This document shows positions 36,339-44,499 of a DNA stretch of 62,411 bases, piece by piece. A model generated the notes under the pieces. It was not told the origin of the DNA, made no database searches, and saw nothing but the letters and a program-made list of their open reading frames with translations. Source of the stretch: Actinomycetes bacterium (GTDB lineage: Bacteria > Actinomycetota > Acidimicrobiia > Acidimicrobiales > Ilumatobacteraceae). The DNA lies in assembly GCA_025359865.1 (NCBI GenBank), contig JANYDH010000197.1, positions 1 to 62,411 on the forward strand. Reading direction: 5' to 3'. Position 1 is the first letter of the stretch; the number at the start of each line of letters is the position of its first letter. The position numbers and the translations under genes were made by a program.

Positions 36339-37109
36339 ATGACCCGGCAGACCGTGCTCGCCCACTTCAGTATTCGTAATGCCTCGTTCGCTGATCGGTG
36401 CCACGCGGCAAGCGCAGCTGGCTTCTCGGGGATTGGTATGTATGTCGGCGACTACTCGCGCCAACGCGCCGATGGCCGCACCGATGACGAACTGCTTGCG
36501 CTACTGGCCGAGCATGGCACGAGGGTGCTCGAACTGGAGGCGCTGCCGTTCTTCACCGACGCCGCCCTGGACACGTTCGTCCACCTAGTGGCCACGTTCG
36601 GGGCGGAACGGATCCAGGTGACGCCGCCGTTTTCGGGTGCCGTCGACCGGGCCGCTGCTGCCGAGTGGCTCGGCGGTTTCGCGGATCGTGTCGCGCCGTT
36701 CGGCGCATCGCTGGCGATCGAGTTCCTTCCGTTCACCGACGTTGCCGATGCTGCGTCTGCTGTAGAAATCGTCGAGCGGGCTGGACGATCGAACGTCGGC
36801 TTGTGCGTCGATAGTTGGCATGTGTTCCGCGGGGCAGGGTTGCTGTCGATCGTGGGCCTCGACCCGGCGTTGGTGGTCAACGTACAGTTCGACGATGGCC
36901 CGCTCGAGCCGGTGCTGGACGACTACGTCCAGGACTGCCTGCATTATCGCGAGCCCCCCGGTGACGGTGAGTTCGACCTGCGCGCGTTCCTCGAACTGCT
37001 CCCCGACACTGCCCCACTGAGCGTAGAGGTGATCGACGACGACCTCGATCTACTCGCGCCGGCCGCCGCTGCGGCGCTGCTGATGGAGGCCACCCGGTCG
37101 TACCTCTAG
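36339..37109 (+). CDS. Sugar phosphate isomerase/epimerase-like TIM barrel protein
   Basis: A 256-residue protein of the xylose-isomerase-like/AP endonuclease 2 superfamily. The signature stretches ERIQVTPPFSG, ASLAIEFLPF (metal glutamate), VGLCVDSWHVFRGAG (Asp/His) and LSVEVID (Glu) give the usual metal site. Members isomerise keto sugars or hydroxypyruvate-type compounds and some act in inositol or aromatic side pathways. ATG 36339 is used; GTG 36321 is possible. It is the third gene of the rightward GATase-P450-isomerase run. Its substrate is unknown. Confidence 0.8.
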   Translation: MTRQTVLAHFSIRNASFADRCHAASAAGFSGIGMYVGDYSRQRADGRTDDELLALLAEHGTRVLELEALPFFTDAALDTFVHLVATFGAERIQVTPPFSGAVDRAAAAEWLGGFADRVAPFGASLAIEFLPFTDVADAASAVEIVERAGRSNVGLCVDSWHVFRGAGLLSIVGLDPALVVNVQFDDGPLEPVLDDYVQDCLHYREPPGDGEFDLRAFLELLPDTAPLSVEVIDDDLDLLAPAAAAALLMEATRSYL

Positions 37110-37120
37110 AAGATGGTGGG

Positions 37121-38623
37121 TCAGGGACACGCGTCGGCGGAAGCCGGGGCGAGGGTGTACTGCTCGGTCCCACTTCCAGATTGACCGGCAATCGAGCCGG
37201 CGCTGCTCGCAGACATCGTTCCCGGCTTGCCCGGCCCATCTGGCAGAGCGATGGTGTAGGTACCGCTGTAGCTGAGGTTGAACACACCCTCAGCGGTGTA
37301 TGTGCCGGTCAGGGTGTCACTGCCACTGAAGACAGCAGTGGCGACACCGGGGCTGTCCAACGTGAACGGTTTACGGATGTCGCAGACGAGTTGCGACACC
37401 ACCTGGAAGTCCTCCAGCCCGCCGGTGATGAAGTACGAGTACGACTCGCAGATGTTCTGTGCGTTCTTCTCGTCGAGGGAGGCGGGGTGGTTGGGGTTGG
37501 GCGGCAGTCCGAGACCTGACCGCCATTTCCGCATCTCTTTCCAGAAGTTGCTGAGGATGGTGTGGTCGGGTGCTTCCTGGCATTGCTTGATGCGTTCCTT
37601 CTCGCAGGCGGCCTCCATGGTGAGGAACGCTGTCTGGGCGACCAGCTTCATGGAGACGATCGAGCTGGGGAGCGAGTTCCTCAGCCAGCTGTCGTAGTAG
37701 TGGCGGGTCGCATGGGCGACGGCAAGGGTAGCGGCGCAGCTGCCGTCGGACCCCTCGATGAGCGGGGTGATGACCTGCTCCTGATACTTGTTGAACAGAA
37801 TCTGCAGGACAAGGTCGATCTCGGCTGTCGACTTGCCTTCTCGGACGTATTCGCTGCGGATCGCGACGTTGGTGGCGATGTCGTTCCACAGTTGCGCTTC
37901 GGTGTTTCGCGCTGGTGAGCGGACGGTGATTTCGTCGATGACGGCGTCGATGATGGCGATTCCGGTGGTGCTGAAGTGGTCGACGAGGATGGTGGTGCTA
38001 TCGGGGTGGCCGTCGAGTATTCCGACGCGAAGATCGGTGCCGTCGCCCGCTGCTTGGAACGGAAGTATGTGGGCGTTGTCGACAGGGGCGACGGGTTGGA
38101 TTCGAAGCGCAGCCGAACCGATGAACTGCAGTCCTTCTGGTTGAAAGTTGACGGCGTGTAGCGCGCCGGCACCGGTGATACCCGAGACGATGGCGGCTGC
38201 GGTCGCTGTGACCCTGGTATCTGCGGCGAGTGCGTCGGGCGGTACCGCCAGGGTGAACACCGTGCCATCAGCGGCAGTCGCTACGAGCGTGCCCCCGGTG
38301 GTGGCGCTGATCAGTGCGCTGGTGGTGGTAGCGGGGTCGGGGGTGAACCCCAGCCGTTCGTCAAGGGTGATGATGGTGACGCCCGTTGTTGTCGGTTCGG
38401 GTGCTGTTACGCCGGTGGGAGCCTCGCCGTTGCCCGGATCCGCCGCCGAGTCTGCCGATGGTGCAGTGGTGAATGTGACGACGGTGGAGTCGTCGCTGCG
38501 CACGGTGCGCGGAGCATCGCCACTCCCGCACGCTGCCAGGGAGCTTGAAGCCAGTACGACCATCGCCACCAGTGCTGCGCCGCCCCGGCGCGTACAGCGC
38601 ACCTTCGTGTCGATGGCTGACAT
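37121..38623 (-). CDS. Predicted lipoprotein of unknown function
   Basis: A 500-residue exported protein. The signal peptide ends in a lipobox LAAC (lipid anchor on C32) and is followed by a Ser/Thr/Ala/Pro-rich linker to about residue 85. A beta-rich segment with TLAVPPDALAADTRVTATA resembles ZU5-like domains of surface proteins. The middle (about 230-400) is helical and contains paired cysteines. A C-terminal beta domain (FSGSDTLTGTYTAEGVFNLSYSGTYTI) follows. I do not recognise the family as a whole. It ends 11 bases from the convergent isomerase gene. Confidence 0.75.
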   Translation of the reverse strand: MSAIDTKVRCTRRGGAALVAMVVLASSSLAACGSGDAPRTVRSDDSTVVTFTTAPSADSAADPGNGEAPTGVTAPEPTTTGVTIITLDERLGFTPDPATTTSALISATTGGTLVATAADGTVFTLAVPPDALAADTRVTATAAAIVSGITGAGALHAVNFQPEGLQFIGSAALRIQPVAPVDNAHILPFQAAGDGTDLRVGILDGHPDSTTILVDHFSTTGIAIIDAVIDEITVRSPARNTEAQLWNDIATNVAIRSEYVREGKSTAEIDLVLQILFNKYQEQVITPLIEGSDGSCAATLAVAHATRHYYDSWLRNSLPSSIVSMKLVAQTAFLTMEAACEKERIKQCQEAPDHTILSNFWKEMRKWRSGLGLPPNPNHPASLDEKNAQNICESYSYFITGGLEDFQVVSQLVCDIRKPFTLDSPGVATAVFSGSDTLTGTYTAEGVFNLSYSGTYTIALPDGPGKPGTMSASSAGSIAGQSGSGTEQYTLAPASADACP

Positions 38624-38697
38624 CGGCTCACGGTACCAGCCCGCCGATGGGCTCTTGTGTCAGGTCCGTCGCTCGGCCGGATCTCGACCAACTCCCC

Positions 38698-38749
38698 CAG
38701 TGTTTGGTAGGTCGAGCCCCCCGGAGGGGGCCGAACCTACCAAACACTG
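38698..38749. terminator. Long nested hairpin after the monooxygenase operon
   Basis: CAGTGTTTGGTAGGT (38698-38712) pairs perfectly with 38735-38749. The interior has a second stem GCCCCC with GGGGGC. It lies 41 bases beyond the monooxygenase stop and 74 bases before the lipoprotein start, both leftward, so it probably terminates the dioxygenase-to-monooxygenase operon. Confidence 0.7.
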
Positions 38750-38790
38750 CGCGGCATCGGGGTGCCGACGAGCGCAACCGGTGAAAGGGG

Positions 38791-40080
38791 TCAGCGGATA
38801 GCGGCCGCGATGTAGCGGTCAGGGCGGGCCAGCACGGCGATGCATCCATAGGTGGCGCGTGGCTCGACCACGATGGGATGGCGGTCGGGTGCGGTGAAGT
38901 GCTCGTCGGTGGCGATCCACACCCATCCATCCGGCAGGCCTTCGTCGAGGCGGTCCGGCTGGGGGAGTTGATGCCCTACCGGAAAGTCGCCGCCGAGGTC
39001 GATCCCGGGTAGGCGTGACCACCGGTCCGGATCGGGTGTGTCGGCTACAGGCACAGCAGTCGGATCGGCGGCAAGTTGGGCAAGGAGCGAGCCGGCCTCG
39101 ATCGAGAGCTTCGTCACCGCCTCGACATGCGGACGGCGTTCGGATTCGTACGAGTCGAGCAACGCGTCGTCGTTTCCGTCATGGATGACGGCCGCCAGCT
39201 TCCAGACCAGGTTGGCCGCATCGCGAATACCGCTACACATGCCCTGGCCCATGAACGGCGGCATCTGGTGTGCGGCATCGCCGGCCAGGAACACGTTGCC
39301 GACCCGCCACGGTGAAGCCATCAACGCATGAAACCGGTAGCCGACCGCGCGTTCGAGTACACCGTGGTCACTGGTGACGCCCCATGGGGCGAGCAGCCGC
39401 CACACATCGGGCACGACCTCATCATCGGCGAGTCGGAACTCCCAGCGGCGGTGCCGACCGTGCGACGGAACGAACGTGGCGAGGCGCGAACGATCGCAGA
39501 CCTGCTGGATGGTTGAGGGGAGCACCGGCTCAACCGGGTCGTGTATCGTCAGGTCGACAACAAGCCACCGCTCGTCGTAACCGAGGTCATGAAGGTGCAC
39601 GCCGACTTGCTCGCGGACCTTACTGGTGGCGCCATCGGCGGCGATCACATAGCGGGCTGTCTGGCACAACTCGTCCAGCGACGGTGCTTGTTCGCCGAGG
39701 TGCACGTCGATGTGCCCGTACTGCTGTAAGCCGGACCGAAGCATGGCATCGATCTCGGGTTGGACAAAGACGTAGTCCTCGTGCCATCCGAGCAGTGGCG
39801 CACGCTCGAAACCTTCGTAGGTGAAGATCTGCTGTCCGGCACCGTCGACATAATCCATGCCAGCCGAGACGGTGAGCAGATCATGGAGTTGGTCCTCGAA
39901 TCCGAGGTGCTGGAACACGCGGGCGATCTCGGCGTCGAGGTGACACGCGCGAGGCTGCGGATACGGCGCGACCGACTGCTCGTACACGATCGTGCGCAGA
40001 CCCCACATGCCACACAGATTGGCGAACGTCGCTCCAGTCGGGCCGAGGCCAACGATTGCAACGTCGTACGCCGGTGTCAT
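38791..40080 (-). CDS. FAD-dependent aromatic hydroxylase (MhpA/PheA-like)
   Basis: A 429-residue group A flavoprotein monooxygenase. The FAD fold motif GLGPTG (11-16), the ADGATSKVRE motif and FLAGDAAHQMPPFMGQGMCSGIRDAANLVWKL identify it; these enzymes add a hydroxyl group ortho to a phenol using NAD(P)H and O2. It resembles 3-(3-hydroxyphenyl)propionate hydroxylase but is about 120 residues shorter, lacking most of that enzyme's C-terminal thioredoxin-like domain. ATG 40080 begins two bases after the cupin stop region; a longer frame inside the cupin is rejected. As last gene of the dioxygenase operon it could make the catechol that the dioxygenase cleaves. Confidence 0.87.
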   Translation of the reverse strand: MTPAYDVAIVGLGPTGATFANLCGMWGLRTIVYEQSVAPYPQPRACHLDAEIARVFQHLGFEDQLHDLLTVSAGMDYVDGAGQQIFTYEGFERAPLLGWHEDYVFVQPEIDAMLRSGLQQYGHIDVHLGEQAPSLDELCQTARYVIAADGATSKVREQVGVHLHDLGYDERWLVVDLTIHDPVEPVLPSTIQQVCDRSRLATFVPSHGRHRRWEFRLADDEVVPDVWRLLAPWGVTSDHGVLERAVGYRFHALMASPWRVGNVFLAGDAAHQMPPFMGQGMCSGIRDAANLVWKLAAVIHDGNDDALLDSYESERRPHVEAVTKLSIEAGSLLAQLAADPTAVPVADTPDPDRWSRLPGIDLGGDFPVGHQLPQPDRLDEGLPDGWVWIATDEHFTAPDRHPIVVEPRATYGCIAVLARPDRYIAAAIR

Positions 40081-40081
40081 T

Positions 40082-40459
40082 TCAGACCGGTGCTCGATCG
40101 GTCCACACAGTGGTTCCCCACGTGATCGCCAGGAGTGTGGTGTCACAGTCCGGCATCGCGCCATGCCAATGGGCTTCGTCAGCCGGGCAGACGACCAGAG
40201 CGCCGACAGACAGCGAGATCTCACCGGTGCCCTCGGTGCCGACGCGAGCCTCGCCACTCACGACATACAACTGCTGCCCGCCGGGATGCGAATGCCAGAA
40301 CGTGACAGCACCGTTTCGGAAGTGCACGAGCGCGGTGTCGGGACCATCGACACCAGCATCGATCTCCGGCGGGGTCGTGTTCAACATCTCCAACTCGACC
40401 GTGCCAGTGAAACGCCCGCCATAGCTGACGCTGCGGTCACCGCCCGCGACCACTCTCAT
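40082..40459 (-). CDS. Small cupin-domain protein
   Basis: A 125-residue single-domain cupin. First motif FWHSHPGGQQLYVVSGE gives H56 and H58 with Gln in place of the usual Glu, and the second motif ADEAHWHG gives H97 and H99. The pattern matches small cupins linked to carboxymuconolactone-decarboxylase-like proteins of aromatic pathways; function may be isomerisation, dioxygenation or binding. The start ATG 40459 is inside a 17-bp tandem duplication that also contains the FAH stop. It ends 1 base before the hydroxylase start. Confidence 0.8.
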   Translation of the reverse strand: MRVVAGGDRSVSYGGRFTGTVELEMLNTTPPEIDAGVDGPDTALVHFRNGAVTFWHSHPGGQQLYVVSGEARVGTEGTGEISLSVGALVVCPADEAHWHGAMPDCDTTLLAITWGTTVWTDRAPV

Positions 40460-40489
40460 CGCACGACCACTCTCATCGCACGACCACTC
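40449..40489. repeat. 17-bp tandem duplication at the FAH-cupin junction
   Basis: The unit ACCACTCTCATCGCACG occurs at 40449-40465 and 40466-40482, with a partial third copy at 40483-40489. Each full copy contains an ATG on the minus strand. The copy nearest the FAH stop would give an ATGA overlap but ends after six codons; the second copy provides the actual cupin start. Confidence 0.9.
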
Positions 40490-41324
40490 GGTTGCGCATC
40501 GTCCCGATACCGCTGACAGTGGTCTCGATGATGTCGCCATCGTGCAGGAATCGTTGAGGCGTACGAGCTTCGCCAACTCCGCCTGGGGTACCGGTCCACA
40601 CCAGGTCGCCCGGACCGAACGTCATGTAGCGGCTGAGCCAGACCACGAGCGCCGGAATCGAAAAGATCAGATCGCTGGTGTTGGTCTGCTGCATTACTTC
40701 GCCGCTGACAACGCCCTTGAGGTCGAGCGAATTGCGATCGGCGAACTCGTCAGGGGTGACGAGGTACGGGCCGGTGGGGCCGAACGTGTCGTAGCTCTTG
40801 GCAATGGTGAACTGCTTGATCGGCGGACGGAACTGTTCGCCACGATCGGAGATGTCCTGCCCGCACATGACCCCGGCGAGATAGCTCCAGGCGTTCGCCT
40901 CGGTTGCGCCCTTGCACGAACGACCGAAGACGATGACCACCTCGGCTTCGTAGTCGATCTCATGCCGACCCGCCGGCGCAATCACATCGTCGAAGGGTCC
41001 ACAGACGCAGTTGTTGGTCTTGCCGAACAGATGCGGTTCGGTCGGCAACTCGCGACCGCTCTCGGCGGCGTGGGTGCGATAGTTCAGTCCGACACCCAAC
41101 CCCTTCGGTGGATTCGGAACCGGGGCACCCAACCTGGTCGGATCGACGTCGGGCCAATCGTCAGGTTCGGCTGCGGCCGCCAGGTCGGCGAGTGCCGCGT
41201 GATTGGCCAGATCGGCGTACACGGCAGGATCGCTACCGAACCGCCCGTTGGAGGCAGTTTCGATGTCGATGGCCCGGTCGGCGATGACGACCACACCGCG
41301 GTGGTTCAGGTTGGCGAAGCGCAT
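40473..41324 (-). CDS. Second fumarylacetoacetate hydrolase family protein
   Basis: A 283-residue FAH-fold enzyme. DYEAEVVIVFGRSCKG carries the metal-site acids, and GVMCGQDISDR, TNTSDLIFSIPALVVWLSRYMTF and PGDLVWTGTPGGVG are family blocks. Members hydrolyse, hydrate, isomerise or decarboxylate acyl-pyruvates and ring-opening products. It lies 4 bases after the dioxygenase, so it probably handles the ring-cleavage product or a derivative. ATG 41324 is chosen because MRFANLNHRG begins the conserved N-terminal strand. Differs clearly from the FAH protein at 24188, suggesting two different steps. Confidence 0.86.
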   Translation of the reverse strand: MRFANLNHRGVVVIADRAIDIETASNGRFGSDPAVYADLANHAALADLAAAAEPDDWPDVDPTRLGAPVPNPPKGLGVGLNYRTHAAESGRELPTEPHLFGKTNNCVCGPFDDVIAPAGRHEIDYEAEVVIVFGRSCKGATEANAWSYLAGVMCGQDISDRGEQFRPPIKQFTIAKSYDTFGPTGPYLVTPDEFADRNSLDLKGVVSGEVMQQTNTSDLIFSIPALVVWLSRYMTFGPGDLVWTGTPGGVGEARTPQRFLHDGDIIETTVSGIGTMRNRVVVR

Positions 41325-41328
41325 GTGA

Positions 41329-42207
41329 TCAGTCTCGCTGATGAGTCCATGGGGGTTCGAACCAGACGTGTATCTGGCCCGTACCGGCGGACGATTCGTA
41401 TGCGGAGTAGGCGACGCCGGTCGCCGTGCACGCTGCACCGCCGAGCGCCCCCACCATCTGGAGGTAGTGTCCGAAGAGTCCCTCCGGCCCGTGCGGGCGG
41501 TAGCCGGGCATGCCGTCGATCACAGCCGCATGGTCGCCGCGTTCGAACGCGGCGATTACCGCTTGGTCGGCGGCGCGTGCCTCGGGGGTGCGGATGTGTT
41601 CGAGGCCTGCGCTCTCGTGCTGGGAGAATTCACGCATCGGCCAGAAACGGTGCGAGAGGCCGCCGGATGCGAGGAGCACTACTCGACGGTCGAGCGTCGC
41701 AATCGCATCGGCTAACAATCGGCCGGCGAGCAGGAAGTCGGCTGGTTGCGCGGTTTGGCAGATTCCGATGCTGACCCATCGCTCGTCGCCTTGAAGGAAC
41801 GGCAAGAGGTTGGTCGTGGCGTAGCGGATCGGAAGGTACGGATCGACCGAGGCATGGATCCGGGTGTCGTCGCGGCCCGTGGCCTGAGCGGCGAACGCGT
41901 GGGCCAGTTCGGGGTCGCCTGGGAAGTCGTATGGCATTGCGTTCATGCCGCGCGGAAGTTCTTCACTCGTGAAGAATCCCGACCGACGGTCGTGTGCGGA
42001 GACGACGTGTTCGACCGTGGTGAACCAGTGTGTATCGAACACCACGATCGTGTCGGGACGGACCCTGTCGAGCTGTTCGCGACGGAGTCGATGGAGCCCG
42101 TCGACCAACGTAGTTCCCTGAGGGCCGTACAGTTCGCGCAGCACCTCGGCACCCATCACGATCGGGGGTACGTGCGAGACAATTGCCGCGCCGACGATCT
42201 CACCCAT
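41329..42207 (-). CDS. Class III extradiol ring-cleavage dioxygenase, HpaD-like
   Basis: A 292-residue LigB-type iron enzyme. DTIVVFDTHWFTTVEHV, FTSEELPRGMNAMPYDFPGDPEL, VVLLASGGLSHRF and the ending SSAGTGQIHVWF closely follow the order of 3,4-dihydroxyphenylacetate 2,3-dioxygenase (HpaD/HpcB) of E. coli. Reaction: O2-dependent opening of a catechol next to one hydroxyl to give a semialdehyde. GAGGAG lies 6 bases before the ATG and operator O4 24 bases before it. It heads the operon dioxygenase-FAH-cupin-hydroxylase. The natural substrate could be homoprotocatechuate or a larger catechol. Confidence 0.88.
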   Translation of the reverse strand: MGEIVGAAIVSHVPPIVMGAEVLRELYGPQGTTLVDGLHRLRREQLDRVRPDTIVVFDTHWFTTVEHVVSAHDRRSGFFTSEELPRGMNAMPYDFPGDPELAHAFAAQATGRDDTRIHASVDPYLPIRYATTNLLPFLQGDERWVSIGICQTAQPADFLLAGRLLADAIATLDRRVVLLASGGLSHRFWPMREFSQHESAGLEHIRTPEARAADQAVIAAFERGDHAAVIDGMPGYRPHGPEGLFGHYLQMVGALGGAACTATGVAYSAYESSAGTGQIHVWFEPPWTHQRD

Positions 42208-42230
42208 GTTCGGCTCCTCGCTCCATAGAA

Positions 42231-42250
42231 ATCGTTTGGACCCAAACGAT
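42231..42250. promoter_or_regulatory. Shared operator O4 upstream of the dioxygenase operon
   Basis: The most symmetric of the five sites: half-sites ATCGTTTGGA and ATCGTTTGGG. It lies between marR and the dioxygenase start. A possible -10 element TACGAT (minus strand) overlaps its upstream edge, so a bound protein would cover the transcription start. Confidence 0.78.
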
Positions 42251-42308
42251 CGTAGTCGATCGGCGAGGGACCAATGCCATGCCGGGGCGATGCTCGATCC
42301 CGGCGGGT

Positions 42309-42827
42309 CTACACCTCGGTGTCGAGCGTGCGCAGCACGGTGCGCAACAGCCTGGCGAGTTGGGTGCGATCATCGCCGGTCAACCCTGACGTGACGATCG
42401 CCTCGTGTTGGTTGAACACCGGCATGATCTCATCGATCGTGCGCCTGCCCTTGGCGGTGGGCGAGACAACGAGTCGCCGACCATCGGTCGGGTGTTCTGC
42501 GCGTTTCACCAGTCCCCGCCGCTCGAGGGTGTTCAACACGCCGGTGAGCGTGCCGCCCGTGATGCCTGCCTCACTTGCCAACTCGTTGGACTGTTTCGGT
42601 CCCCAGACACGCAAGACGAACAGCACCACGAAGGCGCTCCAGCCGAGTTGGTGGCGAGCCAGCACTTCACGCTCCATGTGGCTGCGTACAGCCGTGGCCG
42701 CGCGAAACACGTTGCTGACAGCGAGCAGTGCTTCGAAGTCGAATGACTCGTCGATGAAGACGGCGTTCACATCGCGTTCGGCCTGGCGCAGCTCGACTTC
42801 ATCATCACTCGAGAACGCGCCGGGCAC
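42309..42827 (-). CDS. MarR-family transcriptional regulator
   Basis: A winged-helix regulator of about 172 residues. LASEAGITGGTLTGVLNTLERRGLV is the recognition region and HPTDGRRLVVSPTAKGRR the wing. MarR proteins are usually repressors released by small aromatic ligands; HpaR of E. coli controls the homoprotocatechuate operon this way. The reading frame continues upstream to 42932, but the inverted repeat O5 lies inside that extra part, so GTG 42827 (or TTG 42839) is the more likely start, with TATTGT just upstream as a possible -10 for a leaderless mRNA. It is the likely binder of O1-O5 and of its own promoter. Confidence 0.9.
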   Translation of the reverse strand: MPGAFSSDDEVELRQAERDVNAVFIDESFDFEALLAVSNVFRAATAVRSHMEREVLARHQLGWSAFVVLFVLRVWGPKQSNELASEAGITGGTLTGVLNTLERRGLVKRAEHPTDGRRLVVSPTAKGRRTIDEIMPVFNQHEAIVTSGLTGDDRTQLARLLRTVLRTLDTEV

Positions 42828-42840
42828 AAGACGTGACAAT

Positions 42841-42860
42841 ATCGTTCGGTAGCGAACGAC
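42841..42860. promoter_or_regulatory. Shared operator O5 (marR / aldehyde dehydrogenase)
   Basis: Half-sites ATCGTTCGGT and GTCGTTCGCT with perfect 7-base arms (TCGTTCG / CGAACGA). It differs from the other sites by C for T at position 7. It is 40 bases before the aldehyde dehydrogenase start and just upstream of the proposed marR start, so it could serve for autoregulation and divergent control. Confidence 0.65.
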
Positions 42861-42900
42861 ATCGCGCTCCCGCCGAGATGCGGGTCGACAGGGCAGGGGA

Positions 42901-44406
42901 ATGCCATGCACACCAGCAATCATGCACACCACTAAGGAGGTCGCCGGTGTCTCGGTCTCGGGTGATCACTGGATCGGGGGACAGCGGGTCGCCTCGTCGT
43001 CGGCATTCGAGGATGTGTCGCCGATCGACGAGACGGTCATTGCCCACATCGCTCGCGGCGGCCCAGTAGAAGCTGCTATGGCGATAGCGGCGGCCGAACA
43101 GGCATTCCCACAGTGGGCTGCGACGCCGCCGGCTGAACGCGCCCGGTTGCTGCACCGAGTCGCCGACCTGGTCGAGGAGCGGATCGAGCAGTTGGCAATC
43201 GTGGAGACAACTGACAACGGCGCGCTGTTGCGGTCGCACCTCCGTGGTGTGATGCCTCGTGTGGCGCACAACTTCCGGTTCTTCGCCGACTATCTCGTCA
43301 ACGACTTGCATCATCCGGAGTTCGACACCCGAGGTCATACCAATCGGGTCAGCTGGGATCCGAGTGGGGTGGCGGTGTTGATCACCCCATGGAACGCGCC
43401 ATTGATGCTGGCGACATGGAAGGTTGCCCCGGCGTTGGCGGCCGGCTGCACGGTAGTGCTGAAACCCGCGGAGTGGAGCCCGCTCACTGCGTCGTTACTT
43501 GCCGACATCACGGCCGAGGCGGGGCTTCCGCCTGGAGTTTTCAATGTGGTGCAGGGTTACGGCGAGGATGTCGGCGACGCCCTCACGGGCGATCCGCATG
43601 TGAGCCGGATCAGCTTCACGGGATCGGTGCCCACCGCCCGGCTGATCGCGATGTCAGCAGCGGCCAACCTCACGCCGTGCAGCTTCGAACTGGGAGGCAA
43701 GAGCCCGTTCATCGTGTTTGCCGATGCAGACATGGACTCCGCGGTCGCCAATGCGGTGGAGCAATACGACAATGCCGGCCAGGTCTGCCTGGCGGGTGTG
43801 CGGCTGCTCGTCCAATCGAGCGTCCATGATGAGTTCGTCGCCCGGTTCGTTGCCCGTGCGTCGGCGCTTCGTCAGGGTGATCCCCGCGACCTTGCCACCG
43901 ATGTCGGGCCGCAGATCAGTCGTGAGCACTTCGACCGAATCGACGGCTTCGTCCAACGCGCACTAGCAAGTGGCGCAGAAGCGGTCATCGGCGGCGGCCC
44001 GAACGTCGACGTCGCGGCACCCGGTCGCGGCAACCTGTATTACCAACCGACCTTGCTCACCGGAGCCCGCCCGGGGTCGGAGGTGCTCACCGACGAGGTG
44101 TTCGGCCCGGTGCTCACCATTTCGACCTTCGACACCGAAGACGAAGCGGTCGCGCTTGCGAATGGCACCGAATTCGGTCTGGCCGGGGTGTTGTTCACCG
44201 GTGATCCCGACCGCGCAACGCGAGTGGGAGCACGTCTCGTGGCCGGAACGTTGTGGGTGAATTGCTTCTTCGTGCGTGACCTTCGGGCACCATTCGGAGG
44301 CAGCCGGCACAGCGGAGTGGGACGCGAGGGCGGAAGCTGGAGCTTCGACTTCTACTGCGATGTCAAGAACACATGTACGAACAACGACCGGTGGATCACC
44401 CCCTGA
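42901..44406 (+). CDS. NAD(P)-dependent aldehyde dehydrogenase, HpaE/XylG-like
   Basis: A 501-residue aldehyde dehydrogenase. Catalytic C296 in GQVCLAG, E263 in FELGGKSP and cofactor motif SFTGSVPTARLI are complete. The family pattern is close to hydroxymuconic semialdehyde dehydrogenases, which oxidise the aldehyde made by extradiol ring cleavage. ATG 42901 has AGGGG only one base away; ATG 42922 is an alternative start. The AGGAGG at 42935-42940 is inside the gene. Divergent from marR with O5 between. This supplies the HpaE-like step to the dioxygenase operon. Confidence 0.9.
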   Translation: MPCTPAIMHTTKEVAGVSVSGDHWIGGQRVASSSAFEDVSPIDETVIAHIARGGPVEAAMAIAAAEQAFPQWAATPPAERARLLHRVADLVEERIEQLAIVETTDNGALLRSHLRGVMPRVAHNFRFFADYLVNDLHHPEFDTRGHTNRVSWDPSGVAVLITPWNAPLMLATWKVAPALAAGCTVVLKPAEWSPLTASLLADITAEAGLPPGVFNVVQGYGEDVGDALTGDPHVSRISFTGSVPTARLIAMSAAANLTPCSFELGGKSPFIVFADADMDSAVANAVEQYDNAGQVCLAGVRLLVQSSVHDEFVARFVARASALRQGDPRDLATDVGPQISREHFDRIDGFVQRALASGAEAVIGGGPNVDVAAPGRGNLYYQPTLLTGARPGSEVLTDEVFGPVLTISTFDTEDEAVALANGTEFGLAGVLFTGDPDRATRVGARLVAGTLWVNCFFVRDLRAPFGGSRHSGVGREGGSWSFDFYCDVKNTCTNNDRWITP

Positions 44407-44499
44407 ACCAATCGAGTACCTGCTCAGAGGTGATGCACTGGTCGAGCGAGGGACATTGCTAGCCTTCTAGAAGTCGGTTGATCGTCTTCGCTCACAGGC

